Shown one piece after another: positions 43,256 through 53,140 of a stretch of DNA of 64,000 bases. Source of the stretch: a bacterium (GTDB taxonomy: Bacteria > Electryoneota > RPQS01); NCBI GenBank assembly GCA_036504735.1, contig DASXUQ010000005.1, forward strand, positions 403,377 through 467,376, written 5' to 3'. The stretch's first letter is position 1, and every line of letters begins with the position of its first letter. The position numbers and the translations under genes are program-made. The notes below the pieces were generated by a model, which ran no database searches, was not told where the DNA came from, and saw only the letters and a program-made list of their open reading frames with translations.

Positions 43256-44455
43256 TCACGCTATCCGGTAGGGTTCAAGGTCCCGCATCTTCAGATCCAG
43301 CCCGTTGCCGGGCCGGCTAAGATCCGGTTTCAGGCAGCCCTGCCGAGGCGGCGCGGCTCCGTCCATAAAGCGTTGTTCGATGCGAACGTGATCGTGAAAG
43401 TATTCGATGTGCCGGAATTGTGTGGCGGCGCACCCCAGCGGCACATGCAGGTAGGGGGCGCAGTGGGATGAGAGGGGAATCCTATACGCTTCGCACAGCG
43501 CAGCCACCTCGAGAAACCCTGTGGTGCCGCAGCGCGTAGCATCGGCCTGAAGCACATCCACCGCTCCGTCCTCCAGCAGGCGGCGAAAGTCTGTGATGTG
43601 ATAGCCATATTCCCCTGCGGAAATCTCCATTCCTGCCGGGGCACGGTCCCGGATCAGCCGCAGGCCTTGATGATCTTGATGGTGCACAGGCTCCTCGAAC
43701 CAGATGACGCCATCCTGTGCGAACGTTTCGGCCATGGCCAGCGCCTGTTTGCGCGAGTAGCCGCCATTGGCATCCACCATGAGTGACACGTCACGGCCAA
43801 TCACCCTGCGGGCAAAGCGGACGCGTTCCGCATCGTCGGCTGGATGACGGCCGACTTTCATTTTGACGTGACGGATGCCATCGGCGGCCCAGCCCCCAAG
43901 CTGCGTTTGCATCTGCTCCGGGCTGTAGGAGGTGAATCCGCCGCTGCCGTAAATCTCTACCTTAGGGCGTGCCCGTCCCCATAGTGTCGCCAGTGGAACA
44001 TTGAGGAGCTTCGCTTTGAGATCCCACAGGGCATTGTCCACAGCGGCCACGGCCATCATGGCCACTCCGGTCTCACCGTTGTTACGGATGGCGTTCCGCA
44101 TCTCCAGCCACAGGCTCGGAATGTCCAACGCATCCGTCTCACGAAGGCGCGGCGCCAACATGGAACGAATCATATCAGCCGCGGCTGATGTCGCATACGT
44201 GTAGCCAAAACCTGTCTGTCCCGCAGCGCTCACCTGCACGGTGACCAAGGTTGTGCTGTCCCAAGCGTAGGTACCATCCGACTCCAGAGCGTCCGTCGGA
44301 ATGGTGAAGGAGTGTGCAACGACGCTGACGATGGCACTTTCTACCCGGCGATGAGTCCGCAGGACACCGTTTGCAGACCGTACCGCGGAATTGTTCCGAC
44401 GTCCAGGGCTCGCTATCTGCATCTTCCGTAATCTCCTCATCGTGAGCGTAGACAT
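43256..44455 (-). CDS. Mandelate racemase/muconate-lactonizing-family enzyme (enolase superfamily)
   Basis: 399 residues from the longest start. All superfamily catalytic residues are seen: KMK (Lys 198 and 200), metal ligands Asp 228 (MVDANGGY), Glu 254 (WFEEPV) and Glu 281 (SAGEYGY), then Asp 305 (QADATRCGG-like) and His 331 (SSHCAPYLH) forming the His-Asp dyad of the mandelate racemase subgroup. It abstracts a proton next to a carboxylate; sugar-acid dehydration is the most usual activity, but the substrate cannot be read off. Start is uncertain: ATG 44455 has no Shine-Dalgarno, whereas ATG 44422 has GAGGAGA 9 nt upstream and would give 388 residues. Monocistronic. Confidence 0.93.
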   Translation of the reverse strand: MSTLTMRRLRKMQIASPGRRNNSAVRSANGVLRTHRRVESAIVSVVAHSFTIPTDALESDGTYAWDSTTLVTVQVSAAGQTGFGYTYATSAAADMIRSMLAPRLRETDALDIPSLWLEMRNAIRNNGETGVAMMAVAAVDNALWDLKAKLLNVPLATLWGRARPKVEIYGSGGFTSYSPEQMQTQLGGWAADGIRHVKMKVGRHPADDAERVRFARRVIGRDVSLMVDANGGYSRKQALAMAETFAQDGVIWFEEPVHHQDHQGLRLIRDRAPAGMEISAGEYGYHITDFRRLLEDGAVDVLQADATRCGTTGFLEVAALCEAYRIPLSSHCAPYLHVPLGCAATQFRHIEYFHDHVRIEQRFMDGAAPPRQGCLKPDLSRPGNGLDLKMRDLEPYRIA

Positions 44456-44621
44456 TTAATAGGTATACGCCACGAGCGGGATAAAATCTCCGACGATCCG
44501 TGAAAGTTGCGCCTTGGGCAGATGCAGCATACCGGGCACAACTACCACTCTCCTGATTAGAGAACTCTTATCCGCTTTTCGATGTGGCGGCAGCCGCCTC
44601 CCTTAGAGTGCGCACCCATTG

Positions 44622-46292
44622 TTACCTCACGTCGTCCTTAACTTGCTGCAGCAGCGCCAGAACATCGAATGAGTTGGATGCCTGACGAAGGCTGCCTTGG
44701 GTCTGGCGGTTACGAAGAAACTGCATGGCTTGGCTCATCCATACAAGGTATTGCTCGGACAAGTCAGCCGGGTACAAGGCCATGAAGATGGCGTGTACCG
44801 GGCCGTTTGTCTCCGCATCGCCGACACCGGCTTTCGCCAGACCGAAGGCGACACAGACCTGACGCACCGAGTCCAGCCGGGCATGGGGAACCGCGACATC
44901 TTCATTCAGGAAAGTCGAGATCTCGGCCTCGCGGGATTCGATGGATTCCAGCGCGTGCTCCAGATTCTCTTGCGGATACCGCCGAGTCATGGCTGCGACC
45001 AGATCGGCCATGACTTCGTGCTTTGTAACAGGTTTGTCCCAAACAATGACCGATGCAAGGCTGAATGCCTTTGCTAAATCATCCTTCCGAGGTGCAGGAT
45101 ACAACGGTTTCGACACTGCGAGATTGGATGCCGCGATCCTGCCGGAGTCCATTTCCGGCAGCCGCTCATCGAGGACCACAATTCGAAAGCCACTGCCCTC
45201 GGCAATCAGCCGCTCCACACTATTTCTGAATCTGAGCAGCCGCCTCCACCACCGATCAGGTCCCGGTCTTCCGATGACAATGTGCCCCACGCGGTATTCG
45301 CGGGCAAAGCGCAACACTGTTTCCACGACGCCCGCACCCTTGAACGTGAAGACCATGGCGCCGAGTTGGTTTGCCAGTGTAAGGGTTTCGGACAGCATGC
45401 GTTGCCGGGCTGCATCAATCTTCAGCGGGTCGTCTTTCGGTGTCTGGACGTGCACGGCGTACCAGCGGCGGTTCAGCCGCCCGGCGAGGCGTGAGCCATA
45501 GCGCAGAAGATGAGCGTTGTTGGTGCCCGAGGCGCTAAGACACACTAAGATTTGATCCGGTGCCACACGGGCAGGTTCGCCCGGTGTTTCCCGGCGCTTG
45601 AAATCGATCTGCGAGGCGGCTTCGCGCAGAGTCAGTTCGCGCAATTGCTCCAGATTCAGCGGCTTAAAGTAGTTTTCGCTGGCTAAGGCAATACGCTCTG
45701 GAGGATAGATCTTGCCGCTTTGCAGCCGTTTTAGCAGGTCCGCAGGCGCGAGGTCTACGTTAACGATTTCGTCGGCCTCCTTCAGCATCGCGTCGGGCAG
45801 ACGCTCTGCGACGCGGACACTGACCATGCCCTCTACCGTGTTATACAGGCTCTCCAGATGTTGAACGTTCATGGTGCTGATGACATGGATACCAGCGGCC
45901 AGAAGGTCCTCAACGTCCTGGAACCGCTTGAGGTTCTTGCTTCCGGGAGGATTGGTGTGAGCCAGTTCGTCTACCAGAGCCACTTGCGGGTGACGCGCCA
46001 GCACGGCAGCGGTATCCATCTCCTCCAGCGTAATCCCCCGGTACTCTATCCTGCGGCGCGGGATGACCTCCAGCCCTTGCACCAAAGCCGCCGTTTCCGA
46101 CCGGGCATGAGATTCCACGAAGCCCACCGCCACATCGATGCCTTCCTGTTTGAGGCGGTGCGCTTCCTGAAGCATGAGGAAGGTCTTCCCCACTCCCGGC
46201 GCATAGCCGAGGTAGAGCTTAAGCCTTCCCTGCTCCGAGCGGCGGATCATTTGCAGGAAAGTAGACGGCATCTTGTGGGCATCCTGCGGCAT
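44622..46292 (-). CDS. KdpD N-terminal domain/universal stress protein/PTS EIIA fusion, without kinase domain
   Basis: 556 residues. Residues 15-225 are the KdpD sensor domain (Walker A APGVGKT 31-37; GFVESHARSETAALVQGLE; VALVDELAHTNPPGSKN; STMNVQHLES). Residues 246-375 are a universal-stress-protein domain (ILVCLSASGTNNAHLLRYGS, HIVIGRP), as in KdpD. Instead of membrane helices and a histidine kinase, residues 405-553 form a PTS EIIA type-2 domain with the phosphorylatable His 470 in DVAVPHARL. In E. coli, unphosphorylated PtsN (EIIA-Ntr) binds KdpD and raises kp uptake gene expression; this fusion joins both partners in one chain. Its ATG overlaps the kdpC stop by one base (TAATG). It is the last gene of the kdp operon. 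It probably gates a separate kinase or the pump itself. Confidence 0.92.
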   Translation of the reverse strand: MPQDAHKMPSTFLQMIRRSEQGRLKLYLGYAPGVGKTFLMLQEAHRLKQEGIDVAVGFVESHARSETAALVQGLEVIPRRRIEYRGITLEEMDTAAVLARHPQVALVDELAHTNPPGSKNLKRFQDVEDLLAAGIHVISTMNVQHLESLYNTVEGMVSVRVAERLPDAMLKEADEIVNVDLAPADLLKRLQSGKIYPPERIALASENYFKPLNLEQLRELTLREAASQIDFKRRETPGEPARVAPDQILVCLSASGTNNAHLLRYGSRLAGRLNRRWYAVHVQTPKDDPLKIDAARQRMLSETLTLANQLGAMVFTFKGAGVVETVLRFAREYRVGHIVIGRPGPDRWWRRLLRFRNSVERLIAEGSGFRIVVLDERLPEMDSGRIAASNLAVSKPLYPAPRKDDLAKAFSLASVIVWDKPVTKHEVMADLVAAMTRRYPQENLEHALESIESREAEISTFLNEDVAVPHARLDSVRQVCVAFGLAKAGVGDAETNGPVHAIFMALYPADLSEQYLVWMSQAMQFLRNRQTQGSLRQASNSFDVLALLQQVKDDVR

Positions 46293-46876
46293 TATGGAAT
46301 CCTGTCCAAGGCGAGGTTCACCTTCAGCACATTCACTCCGGCTTCACCGAGAATGCCCCATTGCGGGCCTTGCGTATTCTCGTAGATCAGCCGCCGGACG
46401 ACGGCCTCGTTCAGGCCGCGCGCCTGTGCCACGCGTACCGCCTGAAGCCGCGCATTGGCCACGCTGATGTGCGGATCAAGACCGCTGCCTGAGGCCGTAA
46501 CCGCATCCACGGGAATCAAAACAGATACCGGAAGATTATTCTCCGCGCGATAAGCGGCGACGCGTTCTGCAACCAGCGAGTCCAGTTTCTGCGACAGGGG
46601 TCCGAGGTTGCTCCCACCGGAATTGGCCGCATCGTAACCGTTGCCTGCAGCGGACGGACGGGAATGAAAATACCGCGAAGACGTGAACGCCTGTGCCAGT
46701 AATCCTGAACCCACAACTTGTCCGTGCGCTCCGTAGACAAGGCTGCCGTTTGCCTGACGTGGAAACAACGCCTGGGCCAGTCCCCACACGAGAAGCGGAT
46801 ACACGCCGCACAGAAGCACAGTCAGGCTGACCGTCGCCCATATCGCGACCCGCAGTTCACGCACAATGGTACTCAT
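46292..46876 (-). CDS. kdpC: Potassium-transporting ATPase subunit C
   Basis: 194 residues, usual KdpC length. One N-terminal membrane helix (VAIWATVSLTVLLCGVYPLL), then the periplasmic domain with SGLLAQAFTSSRYFHSRPSA, AANSGGSNLGP, VPVDAVTASGSGLDPHIS and ANARLQAVRVAQARGL, all diagnostic. KdpC stabilises the KdpFABC complex and raises ATP affinity. The ATG at 46876 is one base after the kdpB stop; an ATG at 46888 overlaps kdpB and is less likely. Confidence 0.96.
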   Translation of the reverse strand: MSTIVRELRVAIWATVSLTVLLCGVYPLLVWGLAQALFPRQANGSLVYGAHGQVVGSGLLAQAFTSSRYFHSRPSAAGNGYDAANSGGSNLGPLSQKLDSLVAERVAAYRAENNLPVSVLIPVDAVTASGSGLDPHISVANARLQAVRVAQARGLNEAVVRRLIYENTQGPQWGILGEAGVNVLKVNLALDRIP

Positions 46877-46877
46877 T

Positions 46878-48902
46878 TCACACCACATGCAGAGCGTTGA
46901 TAAAAAGGTCTATCAGCTTGATCCCGGCGAATGGGGCGACGACTCCACCGAAACCGTAGATGGCAAGGTTACGCCGCAGGATCACGGCTGCGCTACTCGG
47001 ACGGAAGCGAACTCCACGCAATGCCAGCGGCGTCAGAGCGATGATGATCAGGGCATTGAAGACGACGGCACTCAGGATGGCACTGTATGGGCTGGCGAGC
47101 CGCATGACATTCAGCGGGGCCATGACCGCAAAGGTGCCCATCAGCATCGCCGGGATGATGGCGAAATATTTGGCGACATCATTGGCAATGCTGAAGGTGG
47201 TCAGAGCGCCGCGGGTGATGAGGAGCTGCTTGCCTGTTTCGACAACCTCGATCAGCTTCGTGGGGTTGGAGTCGAGGTCCACCATGTTTCCGGCTTCTTT
47301 GGCCGCCTGCGTGCCGGTATTCATCGCTACACCCACGTCCGCCTGCGCAAGAGCCGGAGCATCATTGGTGCCGTCACCGGTCATGGCTACAAGGTGGCCT
47401 TTCGCCTGTTCGCGCCTGATAAGGGCCAGCTTGTCCTCGGGCGTAGCTTCGGCGAGGTAATCATCCACACCGGCTTCTTGGGCAATGGTGGCGGCGGTCA
47501 GCGGGTTGTCGCCGGTGATCATTACGGTTTTGATGCCCATGGCGCGCAGCCGGGCAAAGCGGTCGGGAAGCCCGGTCTTGACAATGTCTTTCAGGTAGAC
47601 AACGCCCATCACCTGTTGGTTGCGGGAAACCACAATCGGTGTTCCGCCCTCGCGCGCGATACGGGAGACGATTTCATCAACGGCTGCGGGATAATGGCCG
47701 TCGGACATGGCCCGAATCGAATCGGCGGCTCCCTTGCGGATGACCAGATCGGGGGCATCCACGCCGCTCATGCGGGTCTTTGCGCTGAAGGGCACAAAGG
47801 CCAGACCCGGCATATCGTGCAGGCTGCGCGCACGAAAACCGTGTTCCTTGGCAAGCACGACAATGCTTCGGCCTTCCGGCGTCTCATCGGCCAGCGAGGC
47901 AAGTTGGGCAACCTCCGCAAGGTCAGTGACGGTGACTCCCGGTGCGGGAATGAACTCCGTGGCCTCGCGATTTCCCAGAGTAATGGTTCCAGTCTTGTCG
48001 AGCAGCAGCACATCCACGTCGCCGGCCGCCTCAACCGAACGGCCGCTCACGGCGAGCACGTTCTTGCGGGAGAGGCGGTCGATACCCGCGATGCCGATGG
48101 CGCTGAGGAGTCCGCCGATAGTTGTCGGAATCAGACATACGAGGAGCGCCGTCAAAACGGTGACCGAGAACCGGATCCCGGAGTATAATCCGAACGGTTT
48201 CAGTGTTACCACTACCAGCAGAAACACCAGCGTTAATGCCGAGAGCAAGATGGTCAAGGCAAGCTCGTTTGGCGTCTTTTGCCGGCGCGCGCCTTCCACC
48301 AGTGCAATCATCCGATCCATCAGACTTTCGCCGGGGTTGGCCGCGACGGCTATGAGAATGCTGTCCGAGAGCACCGTGGTGCCACCGGTCACGGAACTGC
48401 GGTCACCGCCGGACTCGCGTACGACCGGTGCGGATTCGCCGGTAATGGCAGATTCGTTGACCATCGCCGCGCCGTCGATCACTTCGCCGTCAGCGGGAAT
48501 CACTTCGCCCGCACGAACGCGGACAATGTCTCCCTTACGGAGCAACTCCGAGGAAACTTGCTCCTCGCGGCCGCCGGAGTCCAGCCGATTGGCAACGGTC
48601 TGTGCTCGCGATTTGCGCAAGGCATCCGCCTGTGCTTTGCCGCGGCTCTCCGCGAGGGATTCGGCGAAGTTGGCAAAGAGAACCGTGAACCAGAGCCAGA
48701 GGGCAATTTGAATTGTGAACGCAACAGGCTCGCCGTCCGTCCAGCCGAGCAACGGCGCGAGCGTCGTGACCATGGCGCCGACTTCGGTGACGAACATCAC
48801 CGGGTTGCGCGCCTGCTCGCGCGGACTCAACTTGCGGAGCGCCGACCAGAACGCGGGCTTGATATACGCGTCCTTCAGAAACATGTTTGATTTTGCATTC
48901 AT
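46878..48902 (-). CDS. kdpB: Potassium-transporting ATPase subunit B (P-type ATPase)
   Basis: 674 residues. P-type ATPase motifs in order: actuator TGES (154-157, with the serine that is inhibited by phosphorylation in E. coli), phosphorylation site DKTGT with Asp 302, nucleotide-binding KGAAD, hinge [11 protein letters not shown]. Membrane segment with [15 protein letters not shown] is the KdpB-specific helix 4-5 region. It hydrolyses ATP to drive potassium through KdpA at micromolar concentrations. It starts 4 bp after the kdpA stop. Confidence 0.97.
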   Translation of the reverse strand: MNAKSNMFLKDAYIKPAFWSALRKLSPREQARNPVMFVTEVGAMVTTLAPLLGWTDGEPVAFTIQIALWLWFTVLFANFAESLAESRGKAQADALRKSRAQTVANRLDSGGREEQVSSELLRKGDIVRVRAGEVIPADGEVIDGAAMVNESAITGESAPVVRESGGDRSSVTGGTTVLSDSILIAVAANPGESLMDRMIALVEGARRQKTPNELALTILLSALTLVFLLVVVTLKPFGLYSGIRFSVTVLTALLVCLIPTTIGGLLSAIGIAGIDRLSRKNVLAVSGRSVEAAGDVDVLLLDKTGTITLGNREATEFIPAPGVTVTDLAEVAQLASLADETPEGRSIVVLAKEHGFRARSLHDMPGLAFVPFSAKTRMSGVDAPDLVIRKGAADSIRAMSDGHYPAAVDEIVSRIAREGGTPIVVSRNQQVMGVVYLKDIVKTGLPDRFARLRAMGIKTVMITGDNPLTAATIAQEAGVDDYLAEATPEDKLALIRREQAKGHLVAMTGDGTNDAPALAQADVGVAMNTGTQAAKEAGNMVDLDSNPTKLIEVVETGKQLLITRGALTTFSIANDVAKYFAIIPAMLMGTFAVMAPLNVMRLASPYSAILSAVVFNALIIIALTPLALRGVRFRPSSAAVILRRNLAIYGFGGVVAPFAGIKLIDLFINALHVV

Positions 48903-48906
48903 AGCG

Positions 48907-50646
48907 TCAATACAGAATAGCCGTGTGCATCATCTGGAAATGTTCCAGAACGGGACCTAATGCCAAAACAGGCAGGAATGTGAGAGCGCCGACGATCACA
49001 ACCGTACCGATCAGCAGCAGGATGAAGGTCGGCCCGGTAACCGGAAAGCTGCCGGGCCCCAAGGGTACCGATTTCCTGGCTGCCAGATTGCCCGCCAGGG
49101 CCAACACCGGAACGATGATCATAAAGCGCCCGGCCAGCATAGCCAGTCCAAGAAGCGTGTTGTACCACGGCGTGTTGGTGGCAAGTCCGGCAAAGGCGCT
49201 GCCATTGTTGCCTGTGCCCGAGGAAAACGCATACAAAATCTCGGCAAGACCGTGCGGGCCGGAGTTGTTCAGCCCAGCCACACCCCATTTTGTCATCACG
49301 GCCCAAGCGGTAAGGCCGAGTGTCGAAACCACCGGCACAAGGATGCCGATGGCTGCCAGTTTGACCTCGGAGGCTCCAATCTTCTTCCCCAGATACTCGG
49401 GGGTACGTCCAACCATCAGCCCCGCAATGAAGATTGCCAGAATAACGTAGAGCAGCATCCCGTACAGCCCGGATCCTACTCCGCCAAAAACGACTTCGCC
49501 AAGTTGGATATTGAATAGCGGCACAAGACCGCCAAGTGGCGTAAAGGAATCGTGCGTCGCGTTGACGGCACCACAGGACGCATCTGTGGTGATCGTCGCA
49601 AAGAGAGCGCTGTTGAAGATGCCGAAGCGCACCTCTTTGCCTTCCATGTTTCCCCCGGCAGGATCAATCCCTAATGCGGACAGGCGCGGGTTCCCCCCCG
49701 CCTCTGTGTGCCACGCCACGAAGACTCCTCCCAAAAACAGCAGAGCCATTGCAATCCAGACCGCCCAGCCATGCTGTTGCGATTTTACCATACGGCCTAA
49801 GTAATAGGTCAAGCCGGCGGGAATAAGGAAGATCGAGAGCATTTGCAGGAAGTTCGAGAGCGGTGTCGGATTCTCGTAGGGATGGCTGGCGTTGGCATTT
49901 GTGTAGCCTCCGCCATTGGTGCCCAGCATCTTGATAGCCACTTGCGATGCCATAGGCCCCTGCACAATCGATTGAACCGGCGCAGTGGAGCTGTCCGCCG
50001 CCGTGGTCTGTACTACGGTGGCCATCGCGTAAGGCTTGAAATTCTGAATCATACCCTGACTGACCAGCATCAGCGCGAGCATCAGGCTACCCGGCAAGAG
50101 CAGATAGAGATTAACACGTACGAGGTCAACCCAGAAATTGCCGATAGTTTTCGCCGTTGCCCGCGAGATGCCCCGTACGAGCGCTGCCGCCACGGCAATG
50201 CCCACGGCTGCCGAGAAGAAGTTGTGAGAGGCAAGCGCTACCATCTGCGAAAAGTAGGACATCACGGCTTCGCCGGCATAGCTCTGCCAATTGGTGTTGG
50301 TGGTGAAGCTGGCGGCAGTGTTGAAACTCAAATGATTGCCGACCGCAGCGAGATGCTGAGAATTCAACGGCAGCGCGTTTTGCAGCCGGAGAATTGCATA
50401 GGTAACCATCATCCCTGCCAGACTGAACATCAGCAGCGAGAGCGAATACTGTTTCCAATCCTGTTCGCTCTGCGCATCAACCCGGAAGATCCGATAGAGC
50501 AGCCGCTCAACCGGCCCGAGTACCGGCTCCAGATGGGTGCGACCGTCCGGCGTGAGCACGCGGCACAGATACGCTCCGGCCGGTTTCGTCAGAAGTGCGA
50601 GGAGCCCGACATAGAGCAGCAGTTGAATCCAACCTGATCCGTTCAT
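48907..50646 (-). CDS. kdpA: Potassium-transporting ATPase subunit A (potassium channel subunit)
   Basis: 579 residues, about ten membrane helices, a four-fold repeat channel of the SKT superfamily. Selectivity-filter neighbourhoods are recognisable: [60 protein letters not shown] and [13 protein letters not shown]. It carries potassium into the KdpB-coupled tunnel. ATG 50646 has GAAGG upstream and lies 9 bp after the kdpF stop. Confidence 0.97.
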   Translation of the reverse strand: MNGSGWIQLLLYVGLLALLTKPAGAYLCRVLTPDGRTHLEPVLGPVERLLYRIFRVDAQSEQDWKQYSLSLLMFSLAGMMVTYAILRLQNALPLNSQHLAAVGNHLSFNTAASFTTNTNWQSYAGEAVMSYFSQMVALASHNFFSAAVGIAVAAALVRGISRATAKTIGNFWVDLVRVNLYLLLPGSLMLALMLVSQGMIQNFKPYAMATVVQTTAADSSTAPVQSIVQGPMASQVAIKMLGTNGGGYTNANASHPYENPTPLSNFLQMLSIFLIPAGLTYYLGRMVKSQQHGWAVWIAMALLFLGGVFVAWHTEAGGNPRLSALGIDPAGGNMEGKEVRFGIFNSALFATITTDASCGAVNATHDSFTPLGGLVPLFNIQLGEVVFGGVGSGLYGMLLYVILAIFIAGLMVGRTPEYLGKKIGASEVKLAAIGILVPVVSTLGLTAWAVMTKWGVAGLNNSGPHGLAEILYAFSSGTGNNGSAFAGLATNTPWYNTLLGLAMLAGRFMIIVPVLALAGNLAARKSVPLGPGSFPVTGPTFILLLIGTVVIVGALTFLPVLALGPVLEHFQMMHTAILY

Positions 50647-50655
50647 AGTGCCTTC

Positions 50656-50739
50656 TTAGAATTTCTCAGGGTGAATCAGGGAATAGAGCAGGTAGATCAT
50701 CAGCCCTGCGGCGAGCAAGCCTAACAGAATGTTGGCCAT
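50656..50739 (-). CDS. kdpF: Potassium-transporting ATPase subunit F
   Basis: 27 codons plus stop, a single membrane helix (start MANILLGLLAAGLMIYLL, end HPEKF) of the size and pattern of KdpF, which sits between KdpA and KdpB as a lipid-like stabiliser. GGGAGG lies 7 nt upstream of the ATG at 50739, and the gene is placed directly before kdpA, as usual. Too short for ordinary gene finding. Confidence 0.9.
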   Translation of the reverse strand: MANILLGLLAAGLMIYLLYSLIHPEKF

Positions 50740-50740
50740 A

Positions 50741-50827
50741 TCATAGCCTCCCGCAGACATCGGCAAACTTGACCATGGCCGCAAAGAAACCGACAGTCAG
50801 GAGTACGAAGAACAGGTCGCCGATCAC
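50741..50827 (-). CDS. 28-residue membrane mini-protein between the sensor kinase and kdpF
   Basis: 28 codons plus stop: hydrophobic run FFVLLTVGFFAAMVKFADVC then GRL. Its GTG overlaps the kinase stop (GTGA) and its own TGA is one base before the kdpF ATG, so all three are translationally coupled. From memory, short proteins of the style xDLLFLALTVAFFALxxxY...RL precede kdpF in other genomes; this one fits, with GDLFFVLLTVGFFAA. Function unknown; perhaps a further small subunit of the pump or of the sensor. Confidence 0.6.
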   Translation of the reverse strand: MIGDLFFVLLTVGFFAAMVKFADVCGRL

Positions 50828-52653
50828 TGCAGGCCTCCGGTTTCCGAACAGCGAAGGGTGAACATGAAGGTGGTTCCCTTGCCGATCTGGCTCTCCACTC
50901 GAATTTGTCCTCCGTGAGCTTCGACGATTTCGCGGGCGATGGTAAGGCCAAGGCCTGCTCCCTCCGAGCCGGCAGTGTCCTTGCCCCGGTAGAAGCGGTC
51001 GAACACCCGCGGCAGGTCCTCCTTGGGAATGCCGGAACCGTGATCTTGCACCGCAAACGTTACGACTCCTTCGTCCGCAGAGGCCGCCAGCTCCACATTG
51101 CCGCCCGGGGCGCTGAAGCGGAGCGCATTCGACAGCAGATTACTGAAGACAAGCGCGATTCGCTGGTCATTTGCCAGCACATGTGGCAGATCCGGCGGTG
51201 TTTCCGTGTGCAAAGTCACGCCCGCCTGTTGATAGACCGTCCGTGACCGTTCTACGGCGCGATCCACGAGCTGCTGCGCAGGAACAGGTTTCAAATCGAT
51301 CGTCGCCTCGCCGGATTCATAGCGGGCAACGTCCAGCAGATCATTCACGATGGAAAACAGCCGTTCGGCATCTTCTCTGGCTGTAGTGACAAGCTCGGAT
51401 TGCCGGGGATTCAAACCGCCGACGCGTTCGTCAGACAACAGGTGAAGCGCCATACGAACGGACGTGAGCGGGGTTTTCAGTTCATGAGATACCGTGGAAA
51501 CCATGTCGTTTTCCATCTCAGAAACCCGCCGCAGCCGGGTGACGTCGATAAACATGACAATCAGACCAACCAGTTCCTTGCTTTCCGCTTGAATCGGAAC
51601 CACACGCGGCAGGAAGAAACGCTCTTTGCCGTCCACAAATGCCTGTTTGATCTTGGGCGATGACATGTCGGACGCGGATTGCCCCCGCGGTGGATTCAAG
51701 TTGAGGGATCTTACCCACGGCGCGGACGTCGAATAGATGGTACCGCCGGGATAGACGCCGAGAATTTTGCGCGCGGCGTCATTGACCAGTTCAACAGTGG
51801 CATCGGGAGCCATGACCACGACCGCGTCCGGCAGGTTATCCAGTACAAGCTGAGCGCTTTGCTGGCTGCGGGTAAGCTTCGCTTGTTCGCCGAGCTTCAG
51901 CGCCCGGAGTTGAGCAGCCATATCATTGAAGGCTCCAATGAGCTGCCCGACTTCATCTCGATGCTGGTGGTGCAGCACCAAGTTCAGGTTTCCCTGCTGC
52001 ACCTCGCGGATGGAGCGCGTCAAGGTGCTCAACGGTTGCAAAACGGAGCGTCCCGTGACATAGAGCAGACCCAGAGCAAGCAGCATTCCGGCGGCAATCA
52101 GGGCATACGTGATCCGCTTCCCCTCCTCCGCCTGCACCTGTGCTTGGCCGTCTACCGCAACCATGTTGCCGAGATTCATGTCGCTGATGTGCTGCGAAAG
52201 GTCATGAATCCGGGACACCAGCGGCTGCAACTGGTCCGAATAAACGGCGCGGCGCGCCGACTCAGGTGAAGCGATTCGGTAGAGTGCCGGATAGCCGTCC
52301 GTGAGTTGCTGCCACGCGGTGGTGAGAGCGCGCACAGAGTCCGCCTCGCCCAGCAAGGTGATGTTGCTGCGTTCACGTGTGAGATGCTGCTCAAAGATCC
52401 GGCTTTCGGTCTGGATGGCTGCCAGAGTATTCTCGGGCTCATGCCAGATCGTTTCCTGGAGCGCCATATTGATCTTGCTCAGGGCGGCTTGCATCCCTTC
52501 ACAATAGACCATGCTTTGGTAGTTCTCGCGCAGCACCCGCTGAAGCGCATCGCTGTATGAATTAATGACCGACATTCCAACAACGCTGACAATGATCGCC
52601 ACTGCGAGCAGGCCGGCGAAGCCGGCGATGAGTTTGTTTTTGAGTGTAAACAT
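50824..52653 (-). CDS. Membrane sensor histidine kinase (HAMP-PAS) of the kdp operon
   Basis: 609 residues. Membrane helix 1 (about 8-30), a periplasmic helical sensor (about 31-178, four-helix-bundle-like), helix 2 (about 181-200), HAMP (about 200-253, PLSTLTRSIREVQQGNLN), PAS (about 265-375, LDNLPDAVVVMAPDATVELV), HisKA with phospho-acceptor His 390 (VSHELKTPLTS) and HATPase (N-box NLLSNALRF, G-boxes GSGIP and GAGLGL). It is not KdpD: it lacks the cytosolic KdpD/USP sensor, which is a separate gene at the operon's end. Likely controls kdp expression with a response regulator encoded elsewhere, possibly the one at 54177. The ATG at 52653 has no clear Shine-Dalgarno. Confidence 0.93.
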   Translation of the reverse strand: MFTLKNKLIAGFAGLLAVAIIVSVVGMSVINSYSDALQRVLRENYQSMVYCEGMQAALSKINMALQETIWHEPENTLAAIQTESRIFEQHLTRERSNITLLGEADSVRALTTAWQQLTDGYPALYRIASPESARRAVYSDQLQPLVSRIHDLSQHISDMNLGNMVAVDGQAQVQAEEGKRITYALIAAGMLLALGLLYVTGRSVLQPLSTLTRSIREVQQGNLNLVLHHQHRDEVGQLIGAFNDMAAQLRALKLGEQAKLTRSQQSAQLVLDNLPDAVVVMAPDATVELVNDAARKILGVYPGGTIYSTSAPWVRSLNLNPPRGQSASDMSSPKIKQAFVDGKERFFLPRVVPIQAESKELVGLIVMFIDVTRLRRVSEMENDMVSTVSHELKTPLTSVRMALHLLSDERVGGLNPRQSELVTTAREDAERLFSIVNDLLDVARYESGEATIDLKPVPAQQLVDRAVERSRTVYQQAGVTLHTETPPDLPHVLANDQRIALVFSNLLSNALRFSAPGGNVELAASADEGVVTFAVQDHGSGIPKEDLPRVFDRFYRGKDTAGSEGAGLGLTIAREIVEAHGGQIRVESQIGKGTTFMFTLRCSETGGLQ

Positions 52654-52682
52654 GCCGTGCTATATGGCGAATGGTATGCCAA

Positions 52683-52711
52683 GGATTAGCCGTACTTGCT
52701 CTTGCTTCCAA
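52683..52711 (-). promoter_or_regulatory. Possible promoter of the kdp operon
   Basis: Minus strand: TTGGAA (52706-52711), 17-bp spacer, TAATCC (52683-52688); short leader. The -10 is weak. Confidence 0.3.
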
Positions 52712-52733
52712 ATCATAGAGTTACGCCCACAAC

Positions 52734-52761
52734 AACGCCCTCCCACAGTGGGGAGGGCGTT
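52734..52761. terminator. 11-bp hairpin upstream of the kdp operon
   Basis: AACGCCCTCCC (52734-52744) pairs with GGGAGGGCGTT (52751-52761). No T-run. It may end minus-strand transcripts from the HAD gene or act in a kdp leader. Confidence 0.5.
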
Positions 52762-52908
52762 TCAGATTTCAATGGCTGAAAAGCCGGGGATTGAATTTTG
52801 AAATACAATCACTCACTCAAGACTGGAGGAGGGCTTAGGGAAGGGGACTACCGGTCGAATTACTACCGACCATTGGCTGGCAACCGGCCCAAGTAGCTGA
52901 ATACCACC

Positions 52909-53140
52909 TCACGTCCGGCAGGCGAAGATTGTTCCGAGCTTGCCGCCCATGAGTCCCAAACCCAGAACGCCCAGGCCGTGCAATCGCGCTGCTCCTGAAT
53001 TCAATGCGCCGCAGCTAAATGAAGAGAGTCGTGGCTGCCGAGGAGTCCGGCCATGTGCTACGGCGGCGGAAGGCCACGCGGACCGTACCCCGTATGAGTC
53101 GTGCGATTACGCGGCACACCGTGCCGATGTTCCAGGTCAT
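52909..53140 (-). pseudogene. Possible decayed small gene (DUF2892-like start)
   Basis: The 680-bp gap 52654-53333 holds no intact gene. A minus-strand ATG at 53140 opens MTWNIGTVCRVIARLIRG, like the start of DUF2892 membrane proteins (MxxNVGxxDRxIR), but the frame becomes Arg-rich and stops at once. In another frame the tail of this stretch reads GLGVLGLGLMGGKLGTIFA and stops at 52909, hydrophobic and membrane-like. This could be the remains of a frameshifted small membrane protein, or chance. Confidence 0.25.

Noticed and set aside
52655-52690. Sigma-54 promoter before the kdp kinase (GG-N10-GC, TGGCAT...TCGCC)
   Set aside because: Two mismatches in the -12 box, and the start would leave almost no leader before the ATG at 52653.
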